The translations under genes and the position numbers were made by a program. From positions 72,293,762-72,357,761 of the forward strand of contig OX439037.1 in assembly GCA_949317995.1 (NCBI GenBank): a stretch of 64,000 nt of DNA. Reading direction: 5' to 3'. Below are positions 45,501 to 54,260 of this stretch, in pieces (the stretch's first letter is position 1; the number at the start of each line of letters is the position of its first letter). This DNA comes from Acholoe squamosa (lineage: Eukaryota; Annelida; Polychaeta; Phyllodocida; Polynoidae). The notes under the pieces were generated by a model. That model was not told where the DNA came from and made no database searches. It saw only the letters and a list, made by a program, of their open reading frames with translations.

Positions 45501-45619
45501 ACAGAGGGACTAGGTCAGCTCCCGGGAAGGAAGCCGCGTGTCCCAATAATATGATTAGAACTGAGAAGGAGGGCATGCGCTGTAGTGCTAGGATCGCACA
45601 GAGGAGCGGTGTTACCTAA
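42505..45619 (+). pseudogene. Pol of element C: RT, RNase H, integrase
   Basis: RT is mostly intact (42,641-43,195) with WSSPVVMTTKKDGSIRFCVD, FGLCNAPATFEAMM and the catalytic YLDDVIVFG. Stops and shifts follow at about 43,194, 43,448, 44,195 and 45,070. RNase H (EVPIAFASNTPNKAQKNY, RELLAVVVYTKKF), the H2C2 finger (about 44,200-44,335), the DDE core (LHSDQGREFESELF, PQSDGLVERFNRTL) and a basic C-terminal tail are recognisable. The tail ends CSARIAQRSGVT, close to SPRIAQRTAVT of element A. Confidence 0.85.
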
Positions 45620-46224
45620 TGAAGCCTTATCTGAAGTTATAGGAAGTATTGAATCCTGTACACAACGATGTATTGTCCTGTACGATGTCCGTATGTTTAT
45701 ATGTAACTATTGTTACGTGTTATGACAGTAGCGGTGTCAACTGGGTTGACAGTGTATTCAGATTGCGAACATGAGTAGGCGGAATCGCTCTAACCTGCTC
45801 TATTGTCTGCAACTTGATGGTTCCCGTGGGTGATGGACGGAAATATCTGGCGTATCAGTATAATACTTTACGTAGTCTCCATAGATACTCCTGAAGAGAT
45901 TAAGTTGAGAAGTGATAATACGACTTTGAAAAGGTGTTTTGTTTACAAGCGTGCAAGCACGTGTCGTGTGACCTCATTTTCGAAACGAGGCCAAGACGGG
46001 TATGTGACCTTTGACCCTGATTAGGGTTCTCGCGAGAAGATCCGCCATCTTGTCAAATCAGGCATGGTGACCGGTAACGGCCGCACGCTTGGGCGACGTG
46101 GGAAGTGAATTAACGCGGAAAAAGGCAGTCAGGAAGTACGGGAATTTGTCTATTAGGTCGATAAGATTGTTAAGAAGCCAACCTGTCGTACCTTTGGGTA
46201 TTGTGGGTTCTGGTTTTGGTCGGA
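45620..46224 (+). promoter_or_regulatory. pol-ORF3 spacer of element C with a YY1-like site
   Basis: About 600 bp without coding sequence. A strong YY1-like ccgccatcttg lies at 46,042-46,052, in the position of cgccatattg in elements A and B. A CRE-like tgacctca (near 45,971) differs by one base from the palindrome of A and B. Shared position across diverged elements hints at a functional spacer. Confidence 0.35.
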
Positions 46225-46873
46225 ATGACTCAGAATATGTTGTGTGAAGACGTTAAGATGGAAGTTGAGAAACAGGTCAGTCCGGTTAACTCTGAAGATG
46301 AACGCTTGTTGGAAGATACGTCTGCAGCCGGTGAATTGGTTAAGAATATGAGCTCGGATGAAGTTAAGATGGAAATGGATGTGGAAATTACGGAGAATCC
46401 CACTTCTGCAGAAAGTGTGGTTCCCATGGAGTCCAGTCAGGAAAGGGATAATCGGGAACCCATTCCAGATGTCACACTCGGTAGCGGAGACGTTGCAGAA
46501 GCATCGCGGTCAGAACCTGTACTCTGGATGCACGGGAAAGTCGGGGTGTAGTCAAGTATGAGACGGGAATCATACGTTGGCCCAATGGTGACACTGTCTA
46601 TATCGAAGCAGACAGGGTGTGGGATAAGAAGTTAGAAAAACCACATAAACTGAATAGAAGATGGAGTCGGATGATTAAGGAGATGACCCCGGAGGGTGTC
46701 GTATATCCAGATTTGTGGCGTCAGAATTACATGGACATAGCCACCTGTATGTCTATGTGTGCTAGCTTCTACCAGTTGGTAGTAGCCGTTAAGAATAAAT
46801 GGGATAAGGAGCACCTGGACCGAGATCAAGGTCAGACTTTGTTATAGTTTGGTGAGAATCCGTGGGTTAAGGA
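46225..46873 (+). pseudogene. element C ORF3, N-terminal half
   Basis: Starts at MTQNMLCEDVKMEVEK, acidic like ORF3 of element A. A stop at about 46,550 and another at 46,845 break it. The part 46,617-46,847 (EMTPEGVVYPDLWRQNY, MCASFYQLVVAVKN) corresponds in position and pattern to the ordered middle of ORF3 in A. The frame reads on as ENPWVKE up to the point where the LINE is inserted, and resumes with APKTLDKL behind it. Confidence 0.6.
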
Positions 46874-49015
46874 ACATGGCGGCGTTGGGTTAGCAGCGGT
46901 GAGCGACAGGGGGACCGTATTTTCCTAAATTATTCAGTGTTCAAAGACAGAAGAACATATGAAACTTTAACAAATAACTAGTTAAAGTGTCGCACTATAG
47001 ATATCATGGCAAACCAAGGACCTAGATCCCGTACCAAGAAGAAGACAATGGATTTAATTCCACAAGAGGCTTCGATAAAAGAGGTGATTGCAGCTGTCAA
47101 CTCTATGGATAAAAGGTTGCTGTCAGTGGAGGAAACGCAAACCTACATGCAATCTAACATTGAAGAAATTAGAGAATCCATTGACGGTCTGAACCAAACG
47201 ACAACTAACATCAATGAGACCCTTGACAGTATAAAAGGTAGACTCACATCATCTGAAGGAACCATGGAAGCCATGTCAAAGACAATATCGGAAACTGGAG
47301 ACGCCATTAAAATCCAGAATGACAGTGTCAAATCCCAAACGGCCCTACTACTCCAACATACGAAGAAATTCGATAGAATGGACCAAGATATCAAGAAAAA
47401 AATTCAAGGAGGATATCAAAAAAAGAAATCGACTTTAGATACTATAACTATTCTAGTTGATGATATACTAAAAAATCGAAATCAAAATAATATTACTCTA
47501 GCAGCATTTATAGATATAAAAAAAGCTTTCGATTCTGTAAATCATAACATTCTCTTGACTAAACTGGAACAATACGGTATTAGAAATAGGAATCTTACGC
47601 TGATTGAAAACTACCTTTCGAGGAGACAGCAGTGTTCTGTGGCAAATCATGTAAGATCAGGGTATAAGAATTTATCATGTGGTGTACCCCAAGGGTCAAT
47701 TTTGGGTCCATTGTTTTTTCTATTATATATTAATGACTGTATCTCTGAAGACGACACCCATAAAACAATGCTATATGCAGACGATTCAGTTTTATATGTA
47801 TCAGGCAAAGAAATAGATCACTTACAAATTCAACTAGAAAATGCTCTAAACAAATTTTATTCTTGGTCTACAAGTAATAAATTAACTATGAACGAAAACA
47901 AAACTAAAATTATGACCTTTGCCTCTTCAATAAAACTGAAAAATCTGAGAAAACCAAATATTATTATTAATAATAAAGTACTCATGAATGTATCTTCCTA
48001 CAAGTATCTAGGGGTTACCCTAGACCCTGAATTGAAGTTTAATATGTACTTACGCACAGTAATTAACAATGTAAGATACAAGTCGTTGATATTGTATAAA
48101 ACTAGAAAATATATGTCTCATGAAGAAAGATTAAGAATGTATAAAATGCATATACTACCATTAATAGATTATTGTGATATATTGTACAACGAGGCTAAGT
48201 CAGACTACCTGTTGGAACTACAGCGTATACAAAGTAAATGCCTGAAAACTTGCTTTGATTATCATATATTAACACCAACTCGTACTGTGCATAATAAGGC
48301 CAATTTACCTATGTTAACATCTAGGAGAGTCTATCATATTAAAATTGTAGCCCATAAGAGATCATGTAAGGACAAATATATAGAACCCAAGGTGAGAGAA
48401 ACACGGTTAGCTGCTGCACCTGTACTAAAATACCAAAAAATCAATTGTAAAGCATATGAAACATCACCAGAAGTCAAATGCACTCAAACTTGGAACAAAT
48501 TACCTATAGAAATAAGAAATATTAAAGACAGGGACAAATTTAAACTGGAGTGTAAAAAAGAATTGTTATAATTTTACAACCTCTATAATATCAATCAATA
48601 TTGTAAAGTATTGTGCTTATACACTATTGTATATCCTCTGTTTATATTCATAAAAATGTGATATTGTTATGGGGATGGGAATTTGTTATTATATAATGAT
48701 TAAAGTAGAGAATAATGCTGCTGTTCACAAATATACTGTTATTATACCACGTGTGAATATTATGAATGGTATTTATACTTTTTCATGGCTTGGCCGAGAC
48801 AACATCCTTAGGATGATGGTCAGTCATTAACTTGATAGCCTCAAAGATATTAGTTTTCCTGATGTAAAGATTTCCCAACCTATTAAACGGTTTACCGGTC
48901 ATAAGGTATTTAACATGGAATCTTATTCAATCCAGGAAATTTTCAATTTTTGTAAATCGTATGAAAATGTTATACTTCTTAGGCTAAATAAAGTTTAAAT
49001 TGTTTCAAAAAAAAA
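46874..49015 (+). mobile_element. 2.1-kb LINE with fused ORF, nested in element C ORF3
   Basis: Flanked by the 5-bp target duplication aagga (46,869-46,873 and 49,016-49,020). It begins acatggcggcg (a YY1-like site at the 5' end), has a 5' UTR of about 130 bp, one ORF, a 3' UTR of about 430 bp and a terminal poly-A. Both ends look intact, but the ORF lacks most of ORF1, the endonuclease and the N-terminal RT. Confidence 0.85.
47006..48571 (+). CDS. LINE fusion protein: ORF1-like coiled coil joined in frame to reverse transcriptase
   Basis: An uninterrupted 521-codon ORF. Residues 1-131 look like the start of a LINE ORF1 protein: basic N-terminus (PRSRTKKKTMD) followed by a coiled coil with many NETLDSI/MSKTISE-like repeats. 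At about residue 132 the sequence changes directly to RT (GGYQKKKSTLDTI, FIDIKKAFDSVNH, CGVPQGSILGPLFF, MLYADDSVLYV, YKYLGVTLDPELKF) and continues to a normal C-terminus. The endonuclease and the first RT motifs are missing. The catalytic YADD is present. An in-frame internal deletion is the simplest origin. Whether the product does anything is unknown. Confidence 0.85.
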   Translation: MANQGPRSRTKKKTMDLIPQEASIKEVIAAVNSMDKRLLSVEETQTYMQSNIEEIRESIDGLNQTTTNINETLDSIKGRLTSSEGTMEAMSKTISETGDAIKIQNDSVKSQTALLLQHTKKFDRMDQDIKKKIQGGYQKKKSTLDTITILVDDILKNRNQNNITLAAFIDIKKAFDSVNHNILLTKLEQYGIRNRNLTLIENYLSRRQQCSVANHVRSGYKNLSCGVPQGSILGPLFFLLYINDCISEDDTHKTMLYADDSVLYVSGKEIDHLQIQLENALNKFYSWSTSNKLTMNENKTKIMTFASSIKLKNLRKPNIIINNKVLMNVSSYKYLGVTLDPELKFNMYLRTVINNVRYKSLILYKTRKYMSHEERLRMYKMHILPLIDYCDILYNEAKSDYLLELQRIQSKCLKTCFDYHILTPTRTVHNKANLPMLTSRRVYHIKIVAHKRSCKDKYIEPKVRETRLAAAPVLKYQKINCKAYETSPEVKCTQTWNKLPIEIRNIKDRDKFKLECKKELL

Positions 49016-49840
49016 AAGGAGGCTCCGAAAACTCTGGACAAATTAGTTGAGCAGGATATGGCCCGCTCCGGACGCATGACAACTAGGTCTGCATCCCAGG
49101 TTCCTAATACCTCATTCGGTAAATTGGATGAACAAGAACTGGTTAAGGAGGAGACTCGGATTCAGAATGAGGATGTCAGGGATGAGGAGCTAATCAGAAA
49201 ACAGGAAGAGCAGGATCAGATTATCCTGAAACAGAAATCGAAATTAGCTGCCATTCAGATGGATGAGGCAAATAAGGTGGACATGGCCCGTATAAAAGTT
49301 GCTCAGACTCTGGCTACGCATGAAGCAAGTAAGAATGCTATGGAAGAAGGGTTTCAAATTAAGGTTACGAAGAGAGCTCGGGAGCTGCTTAAGAAGAGAA
49401 TGAAGGCAGAGAATAAGGAAAAGGAGAAAGTAGTAGGGAAACCTACGACTGAAGATGATGGCTCGGAAATAAGTACACCAGTAGGTCGCAAATCGGAAGA
49501 CACGGAATCGATTAAGGATGACACTGACAGTAACAAGAGCGAGTGGGACTGGTCAGTTGATATCGACCATCTGGAAGTGTACGATGATGATGATAAGATG
49601 ACCCCCGGATGAGAAGAAAATCCAAGCTAATGTCAGAAGTGGGTTTAAGATGTTCATACCTAAGAGTATGATGGAGTGCAAACGGAATAAGAAATACTTC
49701 AGTTGCCCTCTGTTGATCGATATGAATGGTGAGACAGATTTGGAAGAATGGATGCGAGCTACTAGGAAGGACAAACCTTACTATATGTTCTATGTTAAGT
49801 GGGTTGAGGAGACCAGAGAGGGTGTGCAGACATGTATAAA
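49016..49840 (+). pseudogene. element C ORF3, C-terminal half with conserved module
   Basis: The first frame (to 49,612) encodes a charged, probably coiled-coil region (RKQEEQDQIILKQKSKLA, ARELLKKRMKAENKEKEKV) and an acidic segment. After a frameshift at about 49,610 comes VRSGFKMFIPKSMMECKRNK, then FSCP, NGETDLEEWMR and MFYVKW. This matches ORF3 of element A (KSGFKTRIPRCFSDC, YACPD, NGESDDEDWMR). The match between diverged elements shows that the module was under selection. Confidence 0.65.
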
Positions 49841-50563
49841 TTTAAAAAAAGATGTTTTTTGTTTGTTTTCTCATTTACTGGGGGGGGGGGGTTATTTACT
49901 TGTGAGAGTCTCCAAAGATTTCAGCCCCACATTTTTACATGTGCATGTATGTACACACTGCATCAGAATAAGAGACTTGAGAAAGTACAACAGCTGGGCA
50001 GGAAGGAAATTGCTTTGTTTATTCCAGAATAACATGAAATAGGTGTCAGTCATTGAGCTTATTGCTTATTTCATGCTAATGATGGTGGTGTAAGGTGAAT
50101 CTAGTCAACTTTCTATTGCCCTTTCTAGTCTCATGACATTTAATGAATAGAAACTATAATAAACATGCTGTTTAGGTACATTTGTCACAAAAATTGATTA
50201 TAATTGTGTAAAGATAGTCCATTCAAAGGTAGTGCTGCTACCTGGTGTGGATTCAACATCCAAGTATCTAAACATGATGATGTCTAAATCTAAACACCTA
50301 ATATTCAACTGTTTAAACTCTAAACATCTAAACATGTTTAGCAAAAATGTTTATGTAGTTAGAATAAAAGTGTTCATTTACTAAATGTGTAGTCGATGAG
50401 ACACCTAACTGACCTATATGTTTAGGTTTTAAATGTGTTTAGACCTAAACATTTTTAAAATCTAAACACCTTTTTTGCAATGTAATTGGTATAATTGTGT
50501 TAATACTATAACTTAGTTACTACCCAGTAGTGTAGCACCATGTCATAGTCTTGGTGGGGGAAG
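49841..50563. other. 3' non-coding region of element C
   Basis: Contains a poly-G tract (49,881-49,891) and the taaacat repeat listed separately. A candidate polypurine tract (ggtgggggaag) ends directly at the 3' LTR. Confidence 0.5.
50255..50475. repeat. cluster of (tc)taaacat motifs in both orientations
   Basis: More than ten copies of taaacat/atgttta or tctaaacac occur in about 220 bp (for example 50,268, 50,288, 50,310, 50,326, 50,338, 50,349, 50,428, 50,442, 50,460), many able to pair with each other. This looks like the inside of a palindromic MITE, comparable to the ttgattcaacatt element at 898-1758. The ends are not clear. Confidence 0.6.
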
Positions 50564-51008
50564 TGTAGGGGCACGGTTTGTAATAAGCGTCACGTAGGTA
50601 CGAGTTGGGCAGTTCCCGAGTGGGATGTACATTTGGGTCTGAGAACGGTATGCTGGGGCGAGCGGTGGCAGCACTGCTCTCCAAGCTTCCTGCCTTAGAC
50701 TCGAGAGGTCACCACCCAACCTTAGGCTATATAAGGCCAGGTCGGTAGCTGCCGGAGGGAGAACCCTCATGGGCTCTGTACGGTCAGTAAGCACTTCCCT
50801 CCTCTGGTTACGAGAACTTACATAGTAACTTATTGTTTGATTGTCTGAATACCCTGATACAAATACACTTGAACTCGGAAGCCCTTAGTCGGATTGTAAG
50901 CAGGATTCTTAATAAACCTTGTTGCCTCTTCTGTACCGGAGATTGTCATTCCGTAGTTCTTTCGGGATTAGGCATACAAACCCCAAGTCAGAATACTTGA
51001 CCATTACA
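50564..51008 (+). repeat. 3' LTR of element C (445 bp)
   Basis: Begins TGTAGGGGCACGG and ends CCATTACA. A TATA box (ctatataagg) lies near 50,728 and AATAAA at 50,911. It is followed by the target duplication cagg. Confidence 0.9.
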
Positions 51009-51697
51009 CAGGTAATGATGCTGTTCCTAATACAGAGGTGGATTCACGCATGCGTAGTCAGTCCTTAAGAGCCTGTTGGTGGATGAAAGCCTACAACAAA
51101 TATTTGACACTTAGGGATGTGTAACATCTCATTATAATAATGATGTTCACTTAGTGAGTTTACGAGTAAGTTGAGGGAGGGTGGGTATAGCGTAATTCCT
51201 TGAAAAAAGTTATCTCAATATTTTCTAAGAATTGGACAAATCTTAGGGCAATAAAAAAAGTTCAGCTTTGTGGACACTTTTCTGTAAAAGATGGTGTGGG
51301 AGGGAGGCTTTTTTTATTCATTTTTATATGGGTTTAGAGTGATGAGGGAGGCCCTTTTTTCATCTTTAGTTACTCAATATTTTTGTAAAATGCTATTTCC
51401 AAGCATCATCATCAATAGATCGATCATTAACCCCATGCAGATAACATATTTACATTGTGGATGGGGGAATGGTGATCAAAATGTTGTTTAAATTATGTTT
51501 CTACACAAAATGGTTGCGGAGAAACACTTTGTCTTGGGAAGAATCGTTCTCAGTGGATGCCAGATTTTTACCTTTTTTTTTTTAAAGGAAATATGGAATA
51601 AAAAGCTTAAATGCGGCCCTTTTTATATGGTGTGGGCGGGTCTGTAAAGCGATAATTATTTTTCATGTGTCCTAAGGACTTTCACTTTTCATTTTAG
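51009..51697. other. intron of the split gene, downstream of element C
   Basis: No coding sequence. It starts with the original donor sequence caggtaatg and ends with a pyrimidine-rich acceptor (ttcattttag). Confidence 0.6.
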
Positions 51698-51867
51698 GTT
51701 CAGAGGTTATGGAAAAACTGGCCTCGGTAGTTGAGAACAAGGCGTTTGTCAAAGACATCGGAAGACTGTCCCCTAAACATCACACATCAGCTTTGGAGAG
51801 CTACCATTCTGTCGTGATTAGGTTTGCCTAAGAGCATATCATTCTCATACATGGGCATGAAGACACG
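51698..51867 (+). pseudogene. uncharacterised CxxC-type animal protein, exon 5, frameshifted
   Basis: Follows attttag and ends cacg|gtaagc. In the phase set by exon 4 it encodes SEVMEKLASVVENKAFVKD, IGRLSPKHHTSALESYHSVV and IRF, which fits the family pattern (L..iv.n..l.kDl..LSp..qTs.LE.fHsvv..F). Then a 1- or 2-bp loss changes frame, and the expected PKSISFSYMGMKTR lies in another frame. No later exon was recognised. This exon proves that element C interrupts the gene. Confidence 0.65.
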
Positions 51868-52129
51868 GTAAGCTAGTTATTTGAATGAGCAACCCTAATA
51901 ATTCTAGATAATTGTCGAATTTTCAAAAGTGATATACGGAAATGCCAAGTGAATATCAATTGATATTTGCACTGCAGCCTCTGCCTAGCAGGAACGCACT
52001 TCAATGAAAATGCCAACAGACCATTCGCCAAAACCAAAGACAACAAGCCAAGGTACAGAGTTAGCTTCTCTCGGGGCACCTATGGTGAGCCGTCTCACCC
52101 TTCTGGCCCATTGATCCGCCACATAGGAC
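51868..52129. other. no gene recognised
   Basis: Short AT-rich stretch between exon 5 and the gypsy fragment D. Confidence 0.5.
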
Positions 52130-52690
52130 ATCACAAGTAGTACCTGGAGGGATTTTCACCAAGTGTATAACGGAAGGTACTGAAGACACTGTATACACAC
52201 TGTACATGCAAGCCATAGGGGTTCTGGATGCTCATCATTCCATCCTTCAGATTCAACATGGCCCCATATAGGCTTGCAAAATCCAACCCAAGGATTCCAT
52301 CGTCACTAACCCCTGCTATAGTAGGTGAAAGACCGAATTCTTTGCCTCCTATAAGGATAGACATAAAAGTTCTCCCAAAAGTCCTCATACTGCTTCCATT
52401 GGCCGTGCAAGCATTTACCCCCGTTTTGAGGTTTTCATGACTGCCGGCCATCGAGTCTTTTGGACACACAGGAATGGCTAGCTCCAGTATCCACTAAGAA
52501 TTCCCCTACCCGACCTTCCACAGTTACTGGTATATACCACTGTCTCCCTCCCAGTGGGGATGGGTTGCTGGTAAACTGATGACAGTCTCCGGAATCACCA
52601 AGATTCAATCCGAGTCCTCTTAAAAACTCCAGACAAGGATGACTTGGGGGAAGCAAAGGGACACCTGGTTGGCATAGAAGGTACAAGCAA
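52130..52690 (-). pseudogene. gypsy protease fragment (element D)
   Basis: Minus-strand pol fragment in two frames (52,686-52,435 and 52,469-52,131): LLPPSHPCLEFLRGLGLN, GEFLVDTGASHSCVSKRL and, after a frameshift at about 52,450, GILGLDFASLYGAML. It resembles element C more than A (GGRQWYIPVTVEGR compared with GGRRWYVPVTIQGR). No LTR and no other part of this copy was found. Confidence 0.8.
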
Positions 52691-53336
52691 CATACGAGGA
52701 CATCTCTCAGATGATCCGCACTAGTATATATACAATGATGCCGGCCCCTACAATAGGTAGACCAACAAAAGTCTCAATACACATATGCACCTGTATCTGC
52801 CACGATACTTCAGAACTCAACTTTGTAGGATGCTCTAGGGATGTCCAAAAGGAATGTGTGTTATACCAATGACTATCATTTGAAAGCGTGAATTAAAAGC
52901 TGATTATGAGTATTCATGACTTGGTGTTCCCTTGTGTCTTTACAAGTATTATTTCAATAGTGTAAAGATCATTTGTATCCACATTATTGAGTGAGTTGGA
53001 ACGGTAGGTTAGATGGGGTTATATTGTAAATATCAGTGTGACCCATCAAGGGAAAACACCCCTCCGCGAGAGATTTTCAATCATTTTTGGTAGAAATGGC
53101 CAATATTTGGATGGTAAAATGAACATTTTTCATGAGAAATTAACCTATAGGCCTGTTCCTGGTTGCCATGGCAACCATTCCAATAATAAACATTTTCAGT
53201 TTTTTTTGCCAATTTTTTGGGATACTCACCAAAATCCCAAAACTAAAAACAAAAATGGAAAATTCCTTCTAGCTCAAAATCTATGATAAAAATTATAATA
53301 TTATTATGTATTTGTTATGAAAAAGTCTGATTTGTT
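52691..53336. other. non-coding between fragment D and the truncated end of element B
   Basis: No gene is recognised. The sequence is AT rich with some simple palindromic stretches (catttttggtag, ttggatggtaaaatg). Confidence 0.5.
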
Positions 53337-53750
53337 CGGGTCCAACCTAACTGGTGTACCGTCAGCATAGGTCACTTGTGCCTGTAGTTCCGGGTGGATG
53401 TACAGGTAGCGACCATCATACTCTGCAGGGAACGGGTCAGCCACTGCTGGCTTCCACTGGTCCTTCGGTCCGTCGACCTGTGCGGTCTCGGACCCAGTCG
53501 CTGCGGGTTCAGCACTCGTAGCCCCTCCGGATCCCTCGGGTGGGAGTGGAGACAACATTTTCTCTGGCTCATTCAGTGAGAATGAGGCCAGCTTCTCCTC
53601 GAACGAGCGATCCGTGGGTTCCTCCACGTCCATCATCTCGCTCTCTTCCTGTGTAACAGGTGACAAAGCTTCCGGAAAAGCTTCTGCGGACGGAGTCAGC
53701 TTATCCGGGTCACCGGATAGCTTGGCTGCAGCTACGGATTCCTCAGCCAT
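53337..53750 (-). pseudogene. element B ORF3, N-terminal part
   Basis: Starts at the ATG at 53,750 (MAEESVAAAKLSGDPDKLTP), closely matching ORF3 of A: SFEEKLASFSLNEPEK, ETAQVDGPKDQWKPAV, YDGRYLYIHPELQAQV. It is cut off at the end of the element after about 138 codons. Conservation of this frame in a second copy supports ORF3 as a real gene. Confidence 0.75.
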
Positions 53751-54260
53751 GACTGGGGAATCACCCACGGGAGTAAACTACTCCTTTTTCCGGCTTTTAC
53801 GGTGCCGGGGCCGACACAGACGGAGTCTGCCTGCTGAGAGACAGACTCTGAGGGCGCACCAAAGGTTTGCTAGACGGTAGAATTTAAGGAAGAAGGGCTG
53901 ACCCAACTGTCCCAAATGCTACCGAAAAACAATATGGCGACAGGCCAGCTTTCGTGACGTCATTTCCCCGCGGGTTCGCGAGGTCACGAGGGGTCAGCCG
54001 AGACTGGACGCGGTGACGTCATGCGGAAACGCACGTGCTACAAGCGGAACATCAACAAACTGATTGTTTTTAGGTAATTATCGCTCACGCCGATGACTCG
54101 TCTGGGGATTTAAGTGGAGATCATGGAAAGCTTAAGCAAATCCACCGGATTATCCGTCCACTACCCGTTGGTACATCATACGGCGGCGACAAATAGGCCT
54201 TTCAGGTCAGTTGTCATCCGTTCCTCTAAATGTAAATATTACACCCGTTGTGTATACAGG
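53751..54260 (-). promoter_or_regulatory. pol-ORF3 spacer of element B with two CREs and a YY1-like site
   Basis: Conserved with the spacer of A. Two palindromic tgacgtca sites (53,955-53,962 and 54,014-54,021) and the YY1-like caatatggcg (53,930-53,939) are present. The arrangement relative to ORF3 is as in A. Confidence 0.4.

Larger units (their letters stand above)
38789..51008 (+). mobile_element. Ty3/gypsy LTR retrotransposon, element C (12.2 kb incl. a nested LINE)
   Basis: Starts TGTAGGGG at 38,789 with a truncated 5' LTR and ends CCATTACA at 51,008. A 4-bp target duplication cagg flanks it (38,785-38,788 and 51,009-51,012). It has the same architecture as A and B (coiled-coil Gag, PR-RT-RH-IN, then ORF3) but is clearly diverged, and carries many stops and frameshifts. 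A 2.1-kb LINE is nested at 46,874-49,015. Confidence 0.9.
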
